Below, piece by piece: positions 55,834-64,000 of a stretch of 64,000 nucleotides of DNA (position 1 is the first letter of the stretch; each line of letters begins with the position of its first letter). The stretch covers positions 682,001 through 746,000 of the forward strand of contig NZ_JACFYZ010000001.1 of assembly GCF_015712065.1 (NCBI RefSeq), given 5' to 3'. The notes below the pieces were generated by a model that saw only the letters and a list, made by a program, of their open reading frames with translations, did no database searches and had not been told where the DNA came from. The position numbers were made by a program, and so were the translations under genes. The DNA comes from Ectopseudomonas chengduensis (lineage in GTDB: Bacteria > Pseudomonadota > Gammaproteobacteria > Pseudomonadales > Pseudomonadaceae).

Positions 55834-56238
55834 TCAGTCGAGAACGTTACGCAGAATTTCGTAGACGATCCCGGTCGCGATGGCGACCAGCACCACGTCA
55901 GGGCCGATCTGCTTCCATTCGTAGCCCTCGTAATAGGGCAGGCGCGAGATCAGGCGGCTGTCGAAGTTCTTGGCGATACCCGGTGGCAGCGGCTTGCCGC
56001 GGGCCAGGTTCTTGGCGATGCCCGGTGGCAGAGAGGAGGTCGGGCCGATCAATTGGCGATTGTCGCCGAGGATGATGCGCACCCTTCCAACATCCACGGT
56101 CGGGCCGCGCAGATCGATCTGGACGCCATCATGCTGGCCCGGTTTGCCTTTGCCGGGAGGCGGGTTGGCAAGCACTGGCGATGCGGCCAACAGGATGCAC
56201 AGGCCGATACTGAGAGTGGTCTGGGGTTTGATTGGCAT
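55834..56238 (-). CDS. CigR-like/RcnB-type small secreted protein
   Basis: The 134-residue protein has a signal peptide (LSIGLCILLAASPVLANPP), a PGKGKPGQ-rich linker, then repeated LPPGIAKNLARGKPLPPGIAKN and a C-terminal hydrophobic helix (DVVLVAIATGIVYEILRNVL) that may anchor it. This matches the family that includes Salmonella CigR. Function here is not known. Start at 56238 rather than the Met at 56364, because the signal peptide begins there. Confidence 0.75.
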   Translation of the reverse strand: MPIKPQTTLSIGLCILLAASPVLANPPPGKGKPGQHDGVQIDLRGPTVDVGRVRIILGDNRQLIGPTSSLPPGIAKNLARGKPLPPGIAKNFDSRLISRLPYYEGYEWKQIGPDVVLVAIATGIVYEILRNVLD

Positions 56239-56437
56239 GGGGCAGCGTTCTCGGGTAGTGATGCAGATTGGATATCCGACGCGCGCTCTCGGTTCCGGCC
56301 CGCTCCCGCCGGATAGCGACTCCAGACAGCCGTCCGTCGTCGCCTGAATGCGAGTTTCATGCAAAGAAATTCGGCCCCGACGGCGGAAACCGTTAGGCTA
56401 TGCATCGTTTTGTCGATTTTTTTGAGGTAGTGCCCCC

Positions 56438-57763
<1,326 letters not shown>

Positions 57764-57772
57764 GTAGGCTGT

Positions 57773-57819
57773 TGTGGGAGGCGCTTTAGCGGCGAGTCGC
57801 GGCTGAAGCCCCTCCCACA
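57773..57819. repeat. REP palindrome between converging genes
   Basis: TGTGGGAGG and CCTCCCACA arms flank GCGCTTTAGCGGCGAGTCGC; this form is the classic Pseudomonas REP (GTGGGAG...GCGGCGA). It sits between the helicase and the ABC gene and can also help end transcription. Confidence 0.8.
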
Positions 57820-57822
57820 GTT

Positions 57823-59658
57823 TCACTCCACCCCGACGAAACCGCCGGTCTGGTGCTGCCACAGGCGTGCATACAGACCGCCGTGGGCGATCAGCTCGGC
57901 GTGGGTTCCGGTTTCGATGACCTGCCCCTGGTCGATCACTACCAGGCGATCCATCCGTGCAATGGTCGACAGGCGGTGGGCGATGGCGATCACCGTCTTG
58001 CCTTCCATTAGGCTGTCCAGGCTTTCCTGAATGGCCGCCTCCACTTCCGAGTCCAGTGCCGAGGTGGCTTCGTCCAGCACCAGGATCGGCGCGTCCTTGA
58101 GCAGCACGCGGGCGATGGCAATGCGCTGACGCTGGCCACCGGACAGCTTCACGCCGCGTTCACCGACCTGAGCATCCATGCCGCGTCCGCCCTGGCTGTC
58201 ATCGAGGGTGGGGATGAAGGCATCGGCGCGGGCCTTGCGTACTGCTTGCCAGAGCTCGTCGTCGCTGGTAGCGGGTTTGCCGTAGCGCAGGTTTTCACGG
58301 ATCGAACGGTGCAGCAGGGCGGTGTCCTGGGTCACCACGCCGATGTTGGCGCGCAGGCTTTCCTGAGTCACCGTGGCGATGTCCTGATCGTCGATCAGGA
58401 TGCGTCCGCTTTCCAGGTCGTACAGGCGCAGCAGCAGGTTGACCAGGGTCGATTTGCCGGCGCCGGAAGGGCCGACCAGACCGATTTTCTCGCCGGGTGC
58501 AATGGCGATGTCCAGGCCGCTGATCACGCCGCCCTTCTTGCCGTAGTGGAAGTGGATGTCCTCGAAACGCACGCCGCCTTGCGTCACCTGCAGCGGTTTG
58601 GCATCTGCGCGGTCGAGCACCTGGCGTGGCTGAACGATGCTCTGCATGCCGTCCTGCACGGTGCCGACGTTCTCGAAGATGCCGTTGACCACCCACATGA
58701 TCCATTCGGCCATGTTGTTGATGCGGATCACCAGGCCCAGCGCCAGGGCGATGGCGCCGGTGGTGATCAGCGACTGGCTCCACAGCCACAGGGCCAGGGC
58801 ACCGGTGCCGACGATCAGTACGCCGTTGAGGCAGGTGATGAGAAAATCCAGCGCAGTGATGGTGCGTGACTGCAGGCGGAACTTGTCGAGCAGATCCTGC
58901 ATGGCTTCGCGGGCGTAGCTTTCCTCTTCCTGCGAGTGGGCGAACAGCTTGAGCGTGGCGATGTTGCTGTAACCATCGACCACGCGCCCCATGACCTTCG
59001 AGCGCGCCGAGGACGCGGCGGCCGAGCGCGCCTTGATGCGCGGCACGAAGTACCAGAGCGCCGCGCTGTAGCCGACTATCCACAACGACAGCGGTACCAC
59101 CAGGCGCAGATCGGCGGCGGCGAACAGGTACAGCGCGCTGCCGGCATAGACCACCACATGCCACAGCGCGTCGATCACCTGCATAGCCGAGTCACGCAGC
59201 GAGGGGCCGGTCTGCATCACGCGCTGGGCGATGCGCCCGGCGAAGTCGTTCTGGAAGAAGCTCAGGCTCTGCTTGAGCACGTAGCGGTGGTTCTGCCAGC
59301 GAATCAGGTTGGTCAGGCCCGGATTGACTGCCTGGTGCGTGAGCAGGTTGTGCAGGCCGAACACCACGGGGCGGATGATCAGCGCCACCAGCAGCATCCA
59401 CAGCAGCTCGTTCTGGTGCTCGCTGAAGAAACTGCTGGCATCCGTGCTGGCCTGGGCCATGTCGATCAACTGGCCGAGGAAGCTGAACAGCGCGACCTCG
59501 ATCAGGGCGGCGAAGAAGCCGATGATCAGCACCGCCAGCATCAGCGGCCACACCTGTTTCAGGTAGTGGCCGTAGAAGCACAGCATACCGGTTGGCGGGG
59601 CGACGTCGGGGCTTGGTTTGAAGACGTCGATCAGGGATTCGAAGCGGCGAAACAGCAT
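57823..59658 (-). CDS. ABC exporter (fused permease-ATPase)
   Basis: The 611-residue protein has an N-terminal six-helix domain (residues about 30-330) and a C-terminal ATPase: Walker A GPSGAGKST, Q-loop VTQDTALLH, signature LSGGQRQRIAIARVLL, Walker B ILVLDEATSALD, switch His in IAHRLSTI. It works as a homodimer or heterodimer at the inner membrane, like MsbA/MdlB. The substrate is unknown; it has no adjacent partner. Confidence 0.92.
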   Translation of the reverse strand: MLFRRFESLIDVFKPSPDVAPPTGMLCFYGHYLKQVWPLMLAVLIIGFFAALIEVALFSFLGQLIDMAQASTDASSFFSEHQNELLWMLLVALIIRPVVFGLHNLLTHQAVNPGLTNLIRWQNHRYVLKQSLSFFQNDFAGRIAQRVMQTGPSLRDSAMQVIDALWHVVVYAGSALYLFAAADLRLVVPLSLWIVGYSAALWYFVPRIKARSAAASSARSKVMGRVVDGYSNIATLKLFAHSQEEESYAREAMQDLLDKFRLQSRTITALDFLITCLNGVLIVGTGALALWLWSQSLITTGAIALALGLVIRINNMAEWIMWVVNGIFENVGTVQDGMQSIVQPRQVLDRADAKPLQVTQGGVRFEDIHFHYGKKGGVISGLDIAIAPGEKIGLVGPSGAGKSTLVNLLLRLYDLESGRILIDDQDIATVTQESLRANIGVVTQDTALLHRSIRENLRYGKPATSDDELWQAVRKARADAFIPTLDDSQGGRGMDAQVGERGVKLSGGQRQRIAIARVLLKDAPILVLDEATSALDSEVEAAIQESLDSLMEGKTVIAIAHRLSTIARMDRLVVIDQGQVIETGTHAELIAHGGLYARLWQHQTGGFVGVE

Positions 59659-59704
59659 TGCAGGCGTCCTGCCTCAATAGGAGTGGACGCCGATAGTAAC
59701 GCTG

Positions 59705-60769
59705 TCAGTGCGAGCGAGTCTCAGTTAAAAGCGGTTTCTGCAACTCGCCGGCCCAGGCCAGCAGTGGAACCTCCAGCTGTGGTTGCCAGATGCGCTTGAA
59801 CAGCAGGGCCAGATGTTCGGCTTCGCCGCGTTCGAAGGGCAGGCGGTCGATGCGCTCGTGCACCTGCCATTGGCCGTTCTGCAGGTGGGCAAAGTCGAAG
59901 CGGAAGGGATGAAAACCGGTCATGCCCAGACGCAGATCGGTGACGATCAAACGCTCACCCACCTGGTCGTAGCGCAGCACGCCGCCGGTGAACCACTCCA
60001 GCCGCTGGTGCATGGGCGAGTCCGTCAGTTGCTCGCGCAGGTGCGTGCCGCGCGGCAGGCGTTGCAGTTGCGGCGGCTTATCATCGAACCAGCCGACCAG
60101 GGCTTCGTGGTAGTCCTCGCCATCGAGCACGATGACGCGCCATAGCAGGGTGTTGAGTGGCGTCGGCGTAGTGAACAGCTGTTCGGCCTGGATGCCCTGG
60201 CGCGCCAGCTCGCGTTCCACGCGCTGCTCGGCCATGAATTTGCCGGCCAGGCTGAAACCGATGTACAGCGTCGATACGGCCAGCGCCACGGCCGGCACGC
60301 GCCAACTCTGCTCGCGCAGGCCGGTGAACAGGCTGATCACCACCGCTGCGATCAGCGGCACGGTATACATCGGATCGATGATGAACAGGCTCGACCAGGC
60401 CGTGGGTGTCGGCATCAGCGGCCAGAACAGCTGGGTACCGTAGCTGGTGAAGGCGTCCAGCAAGGGATGGGTGATCAGCACCAGCCACAGCGTCAGCAGC
60501 AGGCGATTGGCCGAGTAACCGGGGTGAGGGCGAAAGCGCCTGGCCAGCCAGGTCAGCAGCAGGGCAAAGCCGCTGAGAACGAACAGCGAGTGGCTGAAAC
60601 CGCGATGGTAGGTCATGTTGGCCACGGCATCGCCGTATTCCATGACCACGTCCAGATCGGGAACGGTGGCGAGCATCGCGCCGTAGAGCAGCGCCTTGCG
60701 CCCTTGCCAGCGACCGAGCAATGCGCCCTGGATGCTGGCGCCGAGTACCGCCTGGGTTATGGAGTCCAT
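59705..60769 (-). CDS. DUF457/YdjM-type membrane-bound metal-dependent hydrolase
   Basis: The 354-residue protein begins DSITQAVLGASIQGALLGRWQGRKALLYGAMLATVPDLDVV and HRGFSHSLFVLSG, with the conserved His and Asp of the family, and four to five membrane helices in the first half; the second half is soluble. The YdjM group is LexA-regulated in E. coli. The function is not known. Confidence 0.85.
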   Translation of the reverse strand: MDSITQAVLGASIQGALLGRWQGRKALLYGAMLATVPDLDVVMEYGDAVANMTYHRGFSHSLFVLSGFALLLTWLARRFRPHPGYSANRLLLTLWLVLITHPLLDAFTSYGTQLFWPLMPTPTAWSSLFIIDPMYTVPLIAAVVISLFTGLREQSWRVPAVALAVSTLYIGFSLAGKFMAEQRVERELARQGIQAEQLFTTPTPLNTLLWRVIVLDGEDYHEALVGWFDDKPPQLQRLPRGTHLREQLTDSPMHQRLEWFTGGVLRYDQVGERLIVTDLRLGMTGFHPFRFDFAHLQNGQWQVHERIDRLPFERGEAEHLALLFKRIWQPQLEVPLLAWAGELQKPLLTETRSH

Positions 60770-60900
60770 CGAGTGCTTCCGAAAAAAGACAGGCCGCTAC
60801 GTTAGCCGAGGTGACCGGCGAATGCCGTGGGGAAATTTCAAGCAAAGATTACAGCTGCGGCGGGTATTCTGATGCCCATGCCTTTCAAGAAATCATGGCC

Positions 60901-61314
60901 ATGCTGATCGTCTCCAACAGTGTTCACCTTCCCGATGATGAAATCGAACTGACCGCCATCCGTGCCCAGGGCGCCGGTGGGCAGAACGTCAACAAGGTGT
61001 CCAGCGCCGTGCACCTGCGTTTCGACAGCCAGGCTTCGTCGTTGCCGCCCTTTTACAAGGAGCGCCTGCTGACGCTTGCCGACAGCCGTATCACTGCCGA
61101 CGGGGTGGTGATCATCAAGGCGCAGCAGTACCGCACTCAGGAGCAGAATCGCGCCGACGCCCTCGAGCGTCTTGCCGAGTTGATCCGCAGCGCCGGCAAG
61201 GTGGAAAAGAAACGCCGTCCGACCAAACCGACCCTCGGTTCGAAAAAACGCCGTCTGGACGGCAAGAGCAAGCGTGGGGTGATCAAGGCGGGGCGGGGCA
61301 AGGTGGATTTTTAG
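60901..61314 (+). CDS. arfB: Alternative ribosome-rescue peptidyl-tRNA hydrolase ArfB
   Basis: The 137-residue protein has the catalytic GGQ loop in IRAQGAGGQNVNKVSSAVHLRFD and a basic C-terminal tail (KKRRPTKPTLGSKKRRLDGKSKRG) that enters the mRNA channel of stalled ribosomes. It frees stalled ribosomes like YaeJ/ArfB. Start at 60901 fits homologue length; an ATG two codons upstream is possible. The stop overlaps the end of mgsA. Confidence 0.93.
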   Translation: MLIVSNSVHLPDDEIELTAIRAQGAGGQNVNKVSSAVHLRFDSQASSLPPFYKERLLTLADSRITADGVVIIKAQQYRTQEQNRADALERLAELIRSAGKVEKKRRPTKPTLGSKKRRLDGKSKRGVIKAGRGKVDF

Positions 61315-61775
61315 CCGCGTGCTGCCAGATAAGCCTGATAGTCAGGAATACGGTACTCGTGCTGCTGCTCCAGCAGGCTGCTGCTGAGCATGTAGTCGGC
61401 GCTGCTCTCGTTACAGGCTACCGGGATGTTCCACACCGCCGCCACACGCAGCAGGGCCTTGATGTCCGGGTCGTGTGGCTGTGGCTCGAAGGGGTCCCAA
61501 AAGAACACCAGCATGTCCACGCGCTGTTCGGCGATGCGCGCGCCGATCTGCTGGTCGCCGCCCAGCGGGCCGCTGATCATGCTTTCCACCGGCAAATCCA
61601 GACGCTTGCTCAAAAGCAGGCCGGTGGTGCCAGTGGCCACCAGTTCATGGCGAGCCAGCTTGTCGCGCTGACGCTCGCACCAGTCCAGCAGGAAGCCTTT
61701 GCAGTGGTCGTGCGCCACCAGGGCGATGCGCTTGCGCGCCGGCAATTGGGCGTGGGTGAAGCTGATACGGCTCAT
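61311..61775 (-). CDS. mgsA: Methylglyoxal synthase
   Basis: The 154-residue enzyme converts DHAP to methylglyoxal and phosphate. It closely matches E. coli MgsA with LPARKRIALVAHDHCK, ATGTTG, SGPLGGDQQIGA (catalytic Asp), VFFWDPFEPQPHDPDIKALLR and WNIPVACN. A strong GAGGAGG precedes the ATG. It lies 13 bp after gap on the same strand, so the two are one transcription unit. Confidence 0.95.
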   Translation of the reverse strand: MSRISFTHAQLPARKRIALVAHDHCKGFLLDWCERQRDKLARHELVATGTTGLLLSKRLDLPVESMISGPLGGDQQIGARIAEQRVDMLVFFWDPFEPQPHDPDIKALLRVAAVWNIPVACNESSADYMLSSSLLEQQHEYRIPDYQAYLAARG

Positions 61776-61788
61776 CGAGCCTCCTCGT

Positions 61789-62790
61789 TCAGTGCAGACG
61801 GGCCAGGACCAGGCAGTTGTCCAGCATGCGGTTGGAGAAGCCCCATTCGTTGTCATACCAGGCCATGACCTTGAGCAGCCTGCCGCTGACCTTGGTGTGG
61901 TTGGCATCGAAGATCGATGACAGCGGGTTGTGGTTGAAATCGCAGGACACCAGCGGCAGCGCGTTGTAGCCCAGCACCGGGGACTTCTCGCTGGCGGCCT
62001 TGAGCAGGGCGTTGACTTCCTCGGCAGTGGTCTCGCGCTTGACCTGCAGAGTCAGGTCGACCAGCGAGACGTTGATCACCGGCACCCGAACCGCCATGCC
62101 GGTGAGCTTGCCGGCCAGCTCCGGCAGTACCAGGCCGACCGCTTCGGCGGCACCGGTCTTGGTTGGGATCATCGACTGGGTCGCTGAACGCGCACGGTAC
62201 AAATCGCTGTGGTAAACGTCGGACAGGTTCTGGTCGTTGGTATAGGCGTGAATGGTGGTCATCAGCCCCTGTTCGATGCCCAGTTCGCGATGCAGCACCT
62301 GCGCCACCGGCGCCAGGCAGTTGGTGGTGCAGGAGGCGTTGGAGATGATCTGCATGTCAGGTGTCAGCACCTGCTCGTTGACGCCATACACCACGGTGGC
62401 ATCGGCCCCCTTGGCAGGCGCGGAGATCAGCGCCTTGCGTGCGCCGGCCGCGAGGTGCGCGGCGGCCTTGTCACGTTCGGTGAACAGCCCGGTGCATTCC
62501 AGCACCACATCGACCTGATGAGTTTTCCAGGGCAGCTCGGCCGGATTGCGAATGGCGCTGACGGCGATGCGGTCACCCTTGATCCACAGGCTTTCGCCGT
62601 CCACTTTAACTTCTTCAGGGAAATGGCCGTGGACGCTGTCATATTGCAACAGGTGGGCATTGATCGCGCTGTCGCCCAGATCGTTGATCGCCACGACCTG
62701 CAGGTGCTGGCGATAATTCTGGGTATAGAGTGCGCGTAGCACGTTGCGACCGATACGGCCGAAGCCATTGATGGCGATGCGTAGTGTCAT
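61789..62790 (-). CDS. gap: Glyceraldehyde-3-phosphate dehydrogenase, type I
   Basis: The 333-residue enzyme has the NAD fold ([20 protein letters not shown]), the catalytic Cys in [14 protein letters not shown] and the [14 protein letters not shown]-terminal block. In Pseudomonas this gap gene is glycolytic/Entner-Doudoroff and HexR-controlled. It lies divergently from edd with a HexR-type operator 22 bp upstream, and heads an operon with mgsA. Confidence 0.96.
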   Translation of the reverse strand: MTLRIAINGFGRIGRNVLRALYTQNYRQHLQVVAINDLGDSAINAHLLQYDSVHGHFPEEVKVDGESLWIKGDRIAVSAIRNPAELPWKTHQVDVVLECTGLFTERDKAAAHLAAGARKALISAPAKGADATVVYGVNEQVLTPDMQIISNASCTTNCLAPVAQVLHRELGIEQGLMTTIHAYTNDQNLSDVYHSDLYRARSATQSMIPTKTGAAEAVGLVLPELAGKLTGMAVRVPVINVSLVDLTLQVKRETTAEEVNALLKAASEKSPVLGYNALPLVSCDFNHNPLSSIFDANHTKVSGRLLKVMAWYDNEWGFSNRMLDNCLVLARLH

Positions 62791-62811
62791 GGTGAGGGTC
62801 TCGCCAGTTTG

Positions 62812-62826
62812 TTGTTGTAATTACAA
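62812..62826. promoter_or_regulatory. HexR operator, gap side
   Basis: TTGT-N7-ACAA is an exact match to the consensus for HexR, the 2-keto-3-deoxy-6-phosphogluconate-responsive repressor, 21 bp upstream of the gap ATG. Confidence 0.75.
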
Positions 62827-62873
62827 GATTATTCCCATTGCTCTAGAAATCAAGCCCGTTGAGTGGCAGTATT

Positions 62874-62888
62874 TTGTTGTAAATACGA
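62874..62888. promoter_or_regulatory. HexR operator, edd side
   Basis: TTGT-N7-ACGA, one base off consensus, 33 bp before the edd ATG. It shares TTGTTGTAA with the first site. Confidence 0.6.
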
Positions 62889-62920
62889 ACAGACGCTAGA
62901 AGCTAGCCTGGAGATTTCCC

Positions 62921-64000
62921 ATGCATCCCCGCGTTGTTGAAGTTACCGAACGTCTTGTCGAGCGCAGCCGCGCCACGCGCCAGCGCTACCTTGAGATGAT
63001 CCGTGCGGCCGCCAGTGAGGGGCCGCAACGTGGCAAGCTGCAGTGTGCCAACTTCGCTCACGGCGTCGCCGGTTGCAGCGGTCATGACAAGCAGACCCTG
63101 CGCCTGATGGATGCGGCCAACGTGGCCATCGTGTCTGCCTACAACGACATGTTGTCGGCCCATCAGCCCTACGAAACCTTTCCAGAACAGATCAAGCAGG
63201 CCCTTCGCGAGTTGGGCTCGGTGGGGCAGTTCGCCGGTGGCGTGCCGGCCATGTGCGATGGCGTCACGCAGGGTGAGCCGGGCATGGAACTGGGCATTGC
63301 CAGTCGTGAGGTGATCGCGATGTCCACCGCCGTGGCGCTGTCGCACAACATGTTCGACGCCGCTCTTTATCTGGGAGTGTGCGACAAGATCGTGCCGGGG
63401 CTGGTGATGGGCGCACTGCGCTTTGGTCATCTGCCATCCATGTTCGTGCCGGCAGGGCCAATGACCTCGGGGCTGTCCAACAAGGAGAAAGCCGATGTGC
63501 GCCAGCGTTATGCCGAGGGCAAGGCGACCCGAGACGAGCTGCTGGCTGCGGAAATGGCCGCTTACCACGGGCCAGGTACCTGCACCTTCTATGGCACCGC
63601 CAATACCAACCAGTTGCTGATGGAGGTGATGGGCCTGCACCTGCCGGGTGCTTCCTTCATCAATCCGGGCACGCCGCTGCGTGATGCGCTGACCCGTGAA
63701 GCTGCGCAGCAGGTCACGCGCCTGACCAGGCAGAGTGGCCAGTTCATGCCCATTGGCGAGATCGTCGACGAGCGTTGCCTGGTCAACTCCATCGTCGCTC
63801 TGCACGCCACCGGTGGTTCCACCAACCACACCCTGCACATGCCGGCCATCGCTCGCGCCGCCGGCATTTTGCTGACCTGGCAGGACATGGCCGACCTGTC
63901 CGAGGTGGTGCCGACCCTGGCCCACGTCTACCCCAACGGCAAGGCTGACATCAATCACTTCCAAGCCGCAGGCGGCATGGCCTTCCTGATTCGCGAATTG
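62921..64000 (+). CDS. edd: 6-phosphogluconate dehydratase (3' truncated by window edge)
   Basis: The 360 visible residues of this IlvD/Edd-family enzyme show [55 protein letters not shown] and [22 protein letters not shown], with Cys residues for the [4Fe-4S] cluster. It converts 6-phosphogluconate to KDPG. The full-length family member is about 610 residues, so some 250 residues lie beyond the window. GGAG precedes the ATG. Confidence 0.95.
   Translation, partial: MHPRVVEVTERLVERSRATRQRYLEMIRAAASEGPQRGKLQCANFAHGVAGCSGHDKQTLRLMDAANVAIVSAYNDMLSAHQPYETFPEQIKQALRELGSVGQFAGGVPAMCDGVTQGEPGMELGIASREVIAMSTAVALSHNMFDAALYLGVCDKIVPGLVMGALRFGHLPSMFVPAGPMTSGLSNKEKADVRQRYAEGKATRDELLAAEMAAYHGPGTCTFYGTANTNQLLMEVMGLHLPGASFINPGTPLRDALTREAAQQVTRLTRQSGQFMPIGEIVDERCLVNSIVALHATGGSTNHTLHMPAIARAAGILLTWQDMADLSEVVPTLAHVYPNGKADINHFQAAGGMAFLIREL

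Noticed and set aside
62903..63964. 353-aa frame antisense to edd
   Set aside because: Edd is strongly supported by family motifs and operator placement; the opposite frame is Gly/His/Gln-rich shadow.

Overview
The window is chromosomal core-genome DNA from a Pseudomonas-type gammaproteobacterium. Base composition is high-GC. The tol-pal and ruv clusters, OprD/OprO-type porins, a finR-fpr pair, erdR next to dgkA, and a divergent gap/edd Entner-Doudoroff locus with HexR-type operators all point to Pseudomonas sensu lato, plausibly the mendocina/oleovorans/stutzeri side of the genus (inference from overall similarity only). I see no IS element, prophage, integrase, CRISPR array or rRNA. About 66 protein genes, one tRNA, a dozen rho-independent terminators and several intergenic repeat elements fill the sequence.

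Layout. Positions 1-8.2 kb hold an MFS transporter cut by the window edge, a small YnfA-type membrane protein, a phosphate-selective porin, a signal-peptide-bearing inorganic pyrophosphatase, a GNAT/FemAB-like protein, the Na+/proline symporter putP behind a long leader, and a lipoprotein-like hydrolase. Positions 8.3-16.3 kb hold a large divergent class A penicillin-binding protein, a methyltransferase-VOC-aldo/keto reductase set, an unknown lipoprotein and proS. Positions 16.4-23.3 kb hold a thioesterase, an OprD porin, a HIT-slyX pair, a membrane-anchored cold-shock protein, a diguanylate cyclase, a Dps and an HPt/HD-GYP fusion. Positions 23.5-36.7 kb are the canonical run aspS, yebC, ruvCAB, ybgC, tolQRAB, pal, cpoB, queE, queC, tRNA-Lys(TTT), nadA. 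These cover translation, Holliday-junction processing, envelope constriction and queuosine/NAD synthesis.

Positions 36.8-47.7 kb hold a LOG-family nucleosidase, a beta-CASP metallohydrolase divergent from a diverged phosphoketolase, a small ribbon-helix-helix protein, a PA3611-type secreted protein, a FadL porin, a DTW tRNA-modifying enzyme, an EamA exporter, the response regulator erdR and dgkA. Positions 47.7-56.3 kb hold finR/fpr, a cyclophilin, a LysR-hydrolase pair, azoR, two EamA/RarD transporters, a RibD-like reductase and a CigR-like protein. Positions 56.4-64 kb hold a DEAD-box helicase, an ABC exporter, a DUF457 membrane protein, arfB, a gap-mgsA operon, and the start of edd, which runs off the end.

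The window looks like ordinary housekeeping DNA, so the points of interest are mostly regulatory or architectural. They are an ANR-type box at class II spacing in front of the phosphoketolase, a LexA-like operator on the ruvC promoter, twin HexR-type operators controlling edd and an unusual gap-mgsA operon, Crc/Hfq-type A-rich motifs at putP, fadL and erdR, a GATATA-N10-TATATC dyad between finR and fpr, a membrane-anchored cold-shock domain, an HPt/HD-GYP fusion, and several families of dispersed intergenic palindromes. I did not find a clearly novel multi-gene system.
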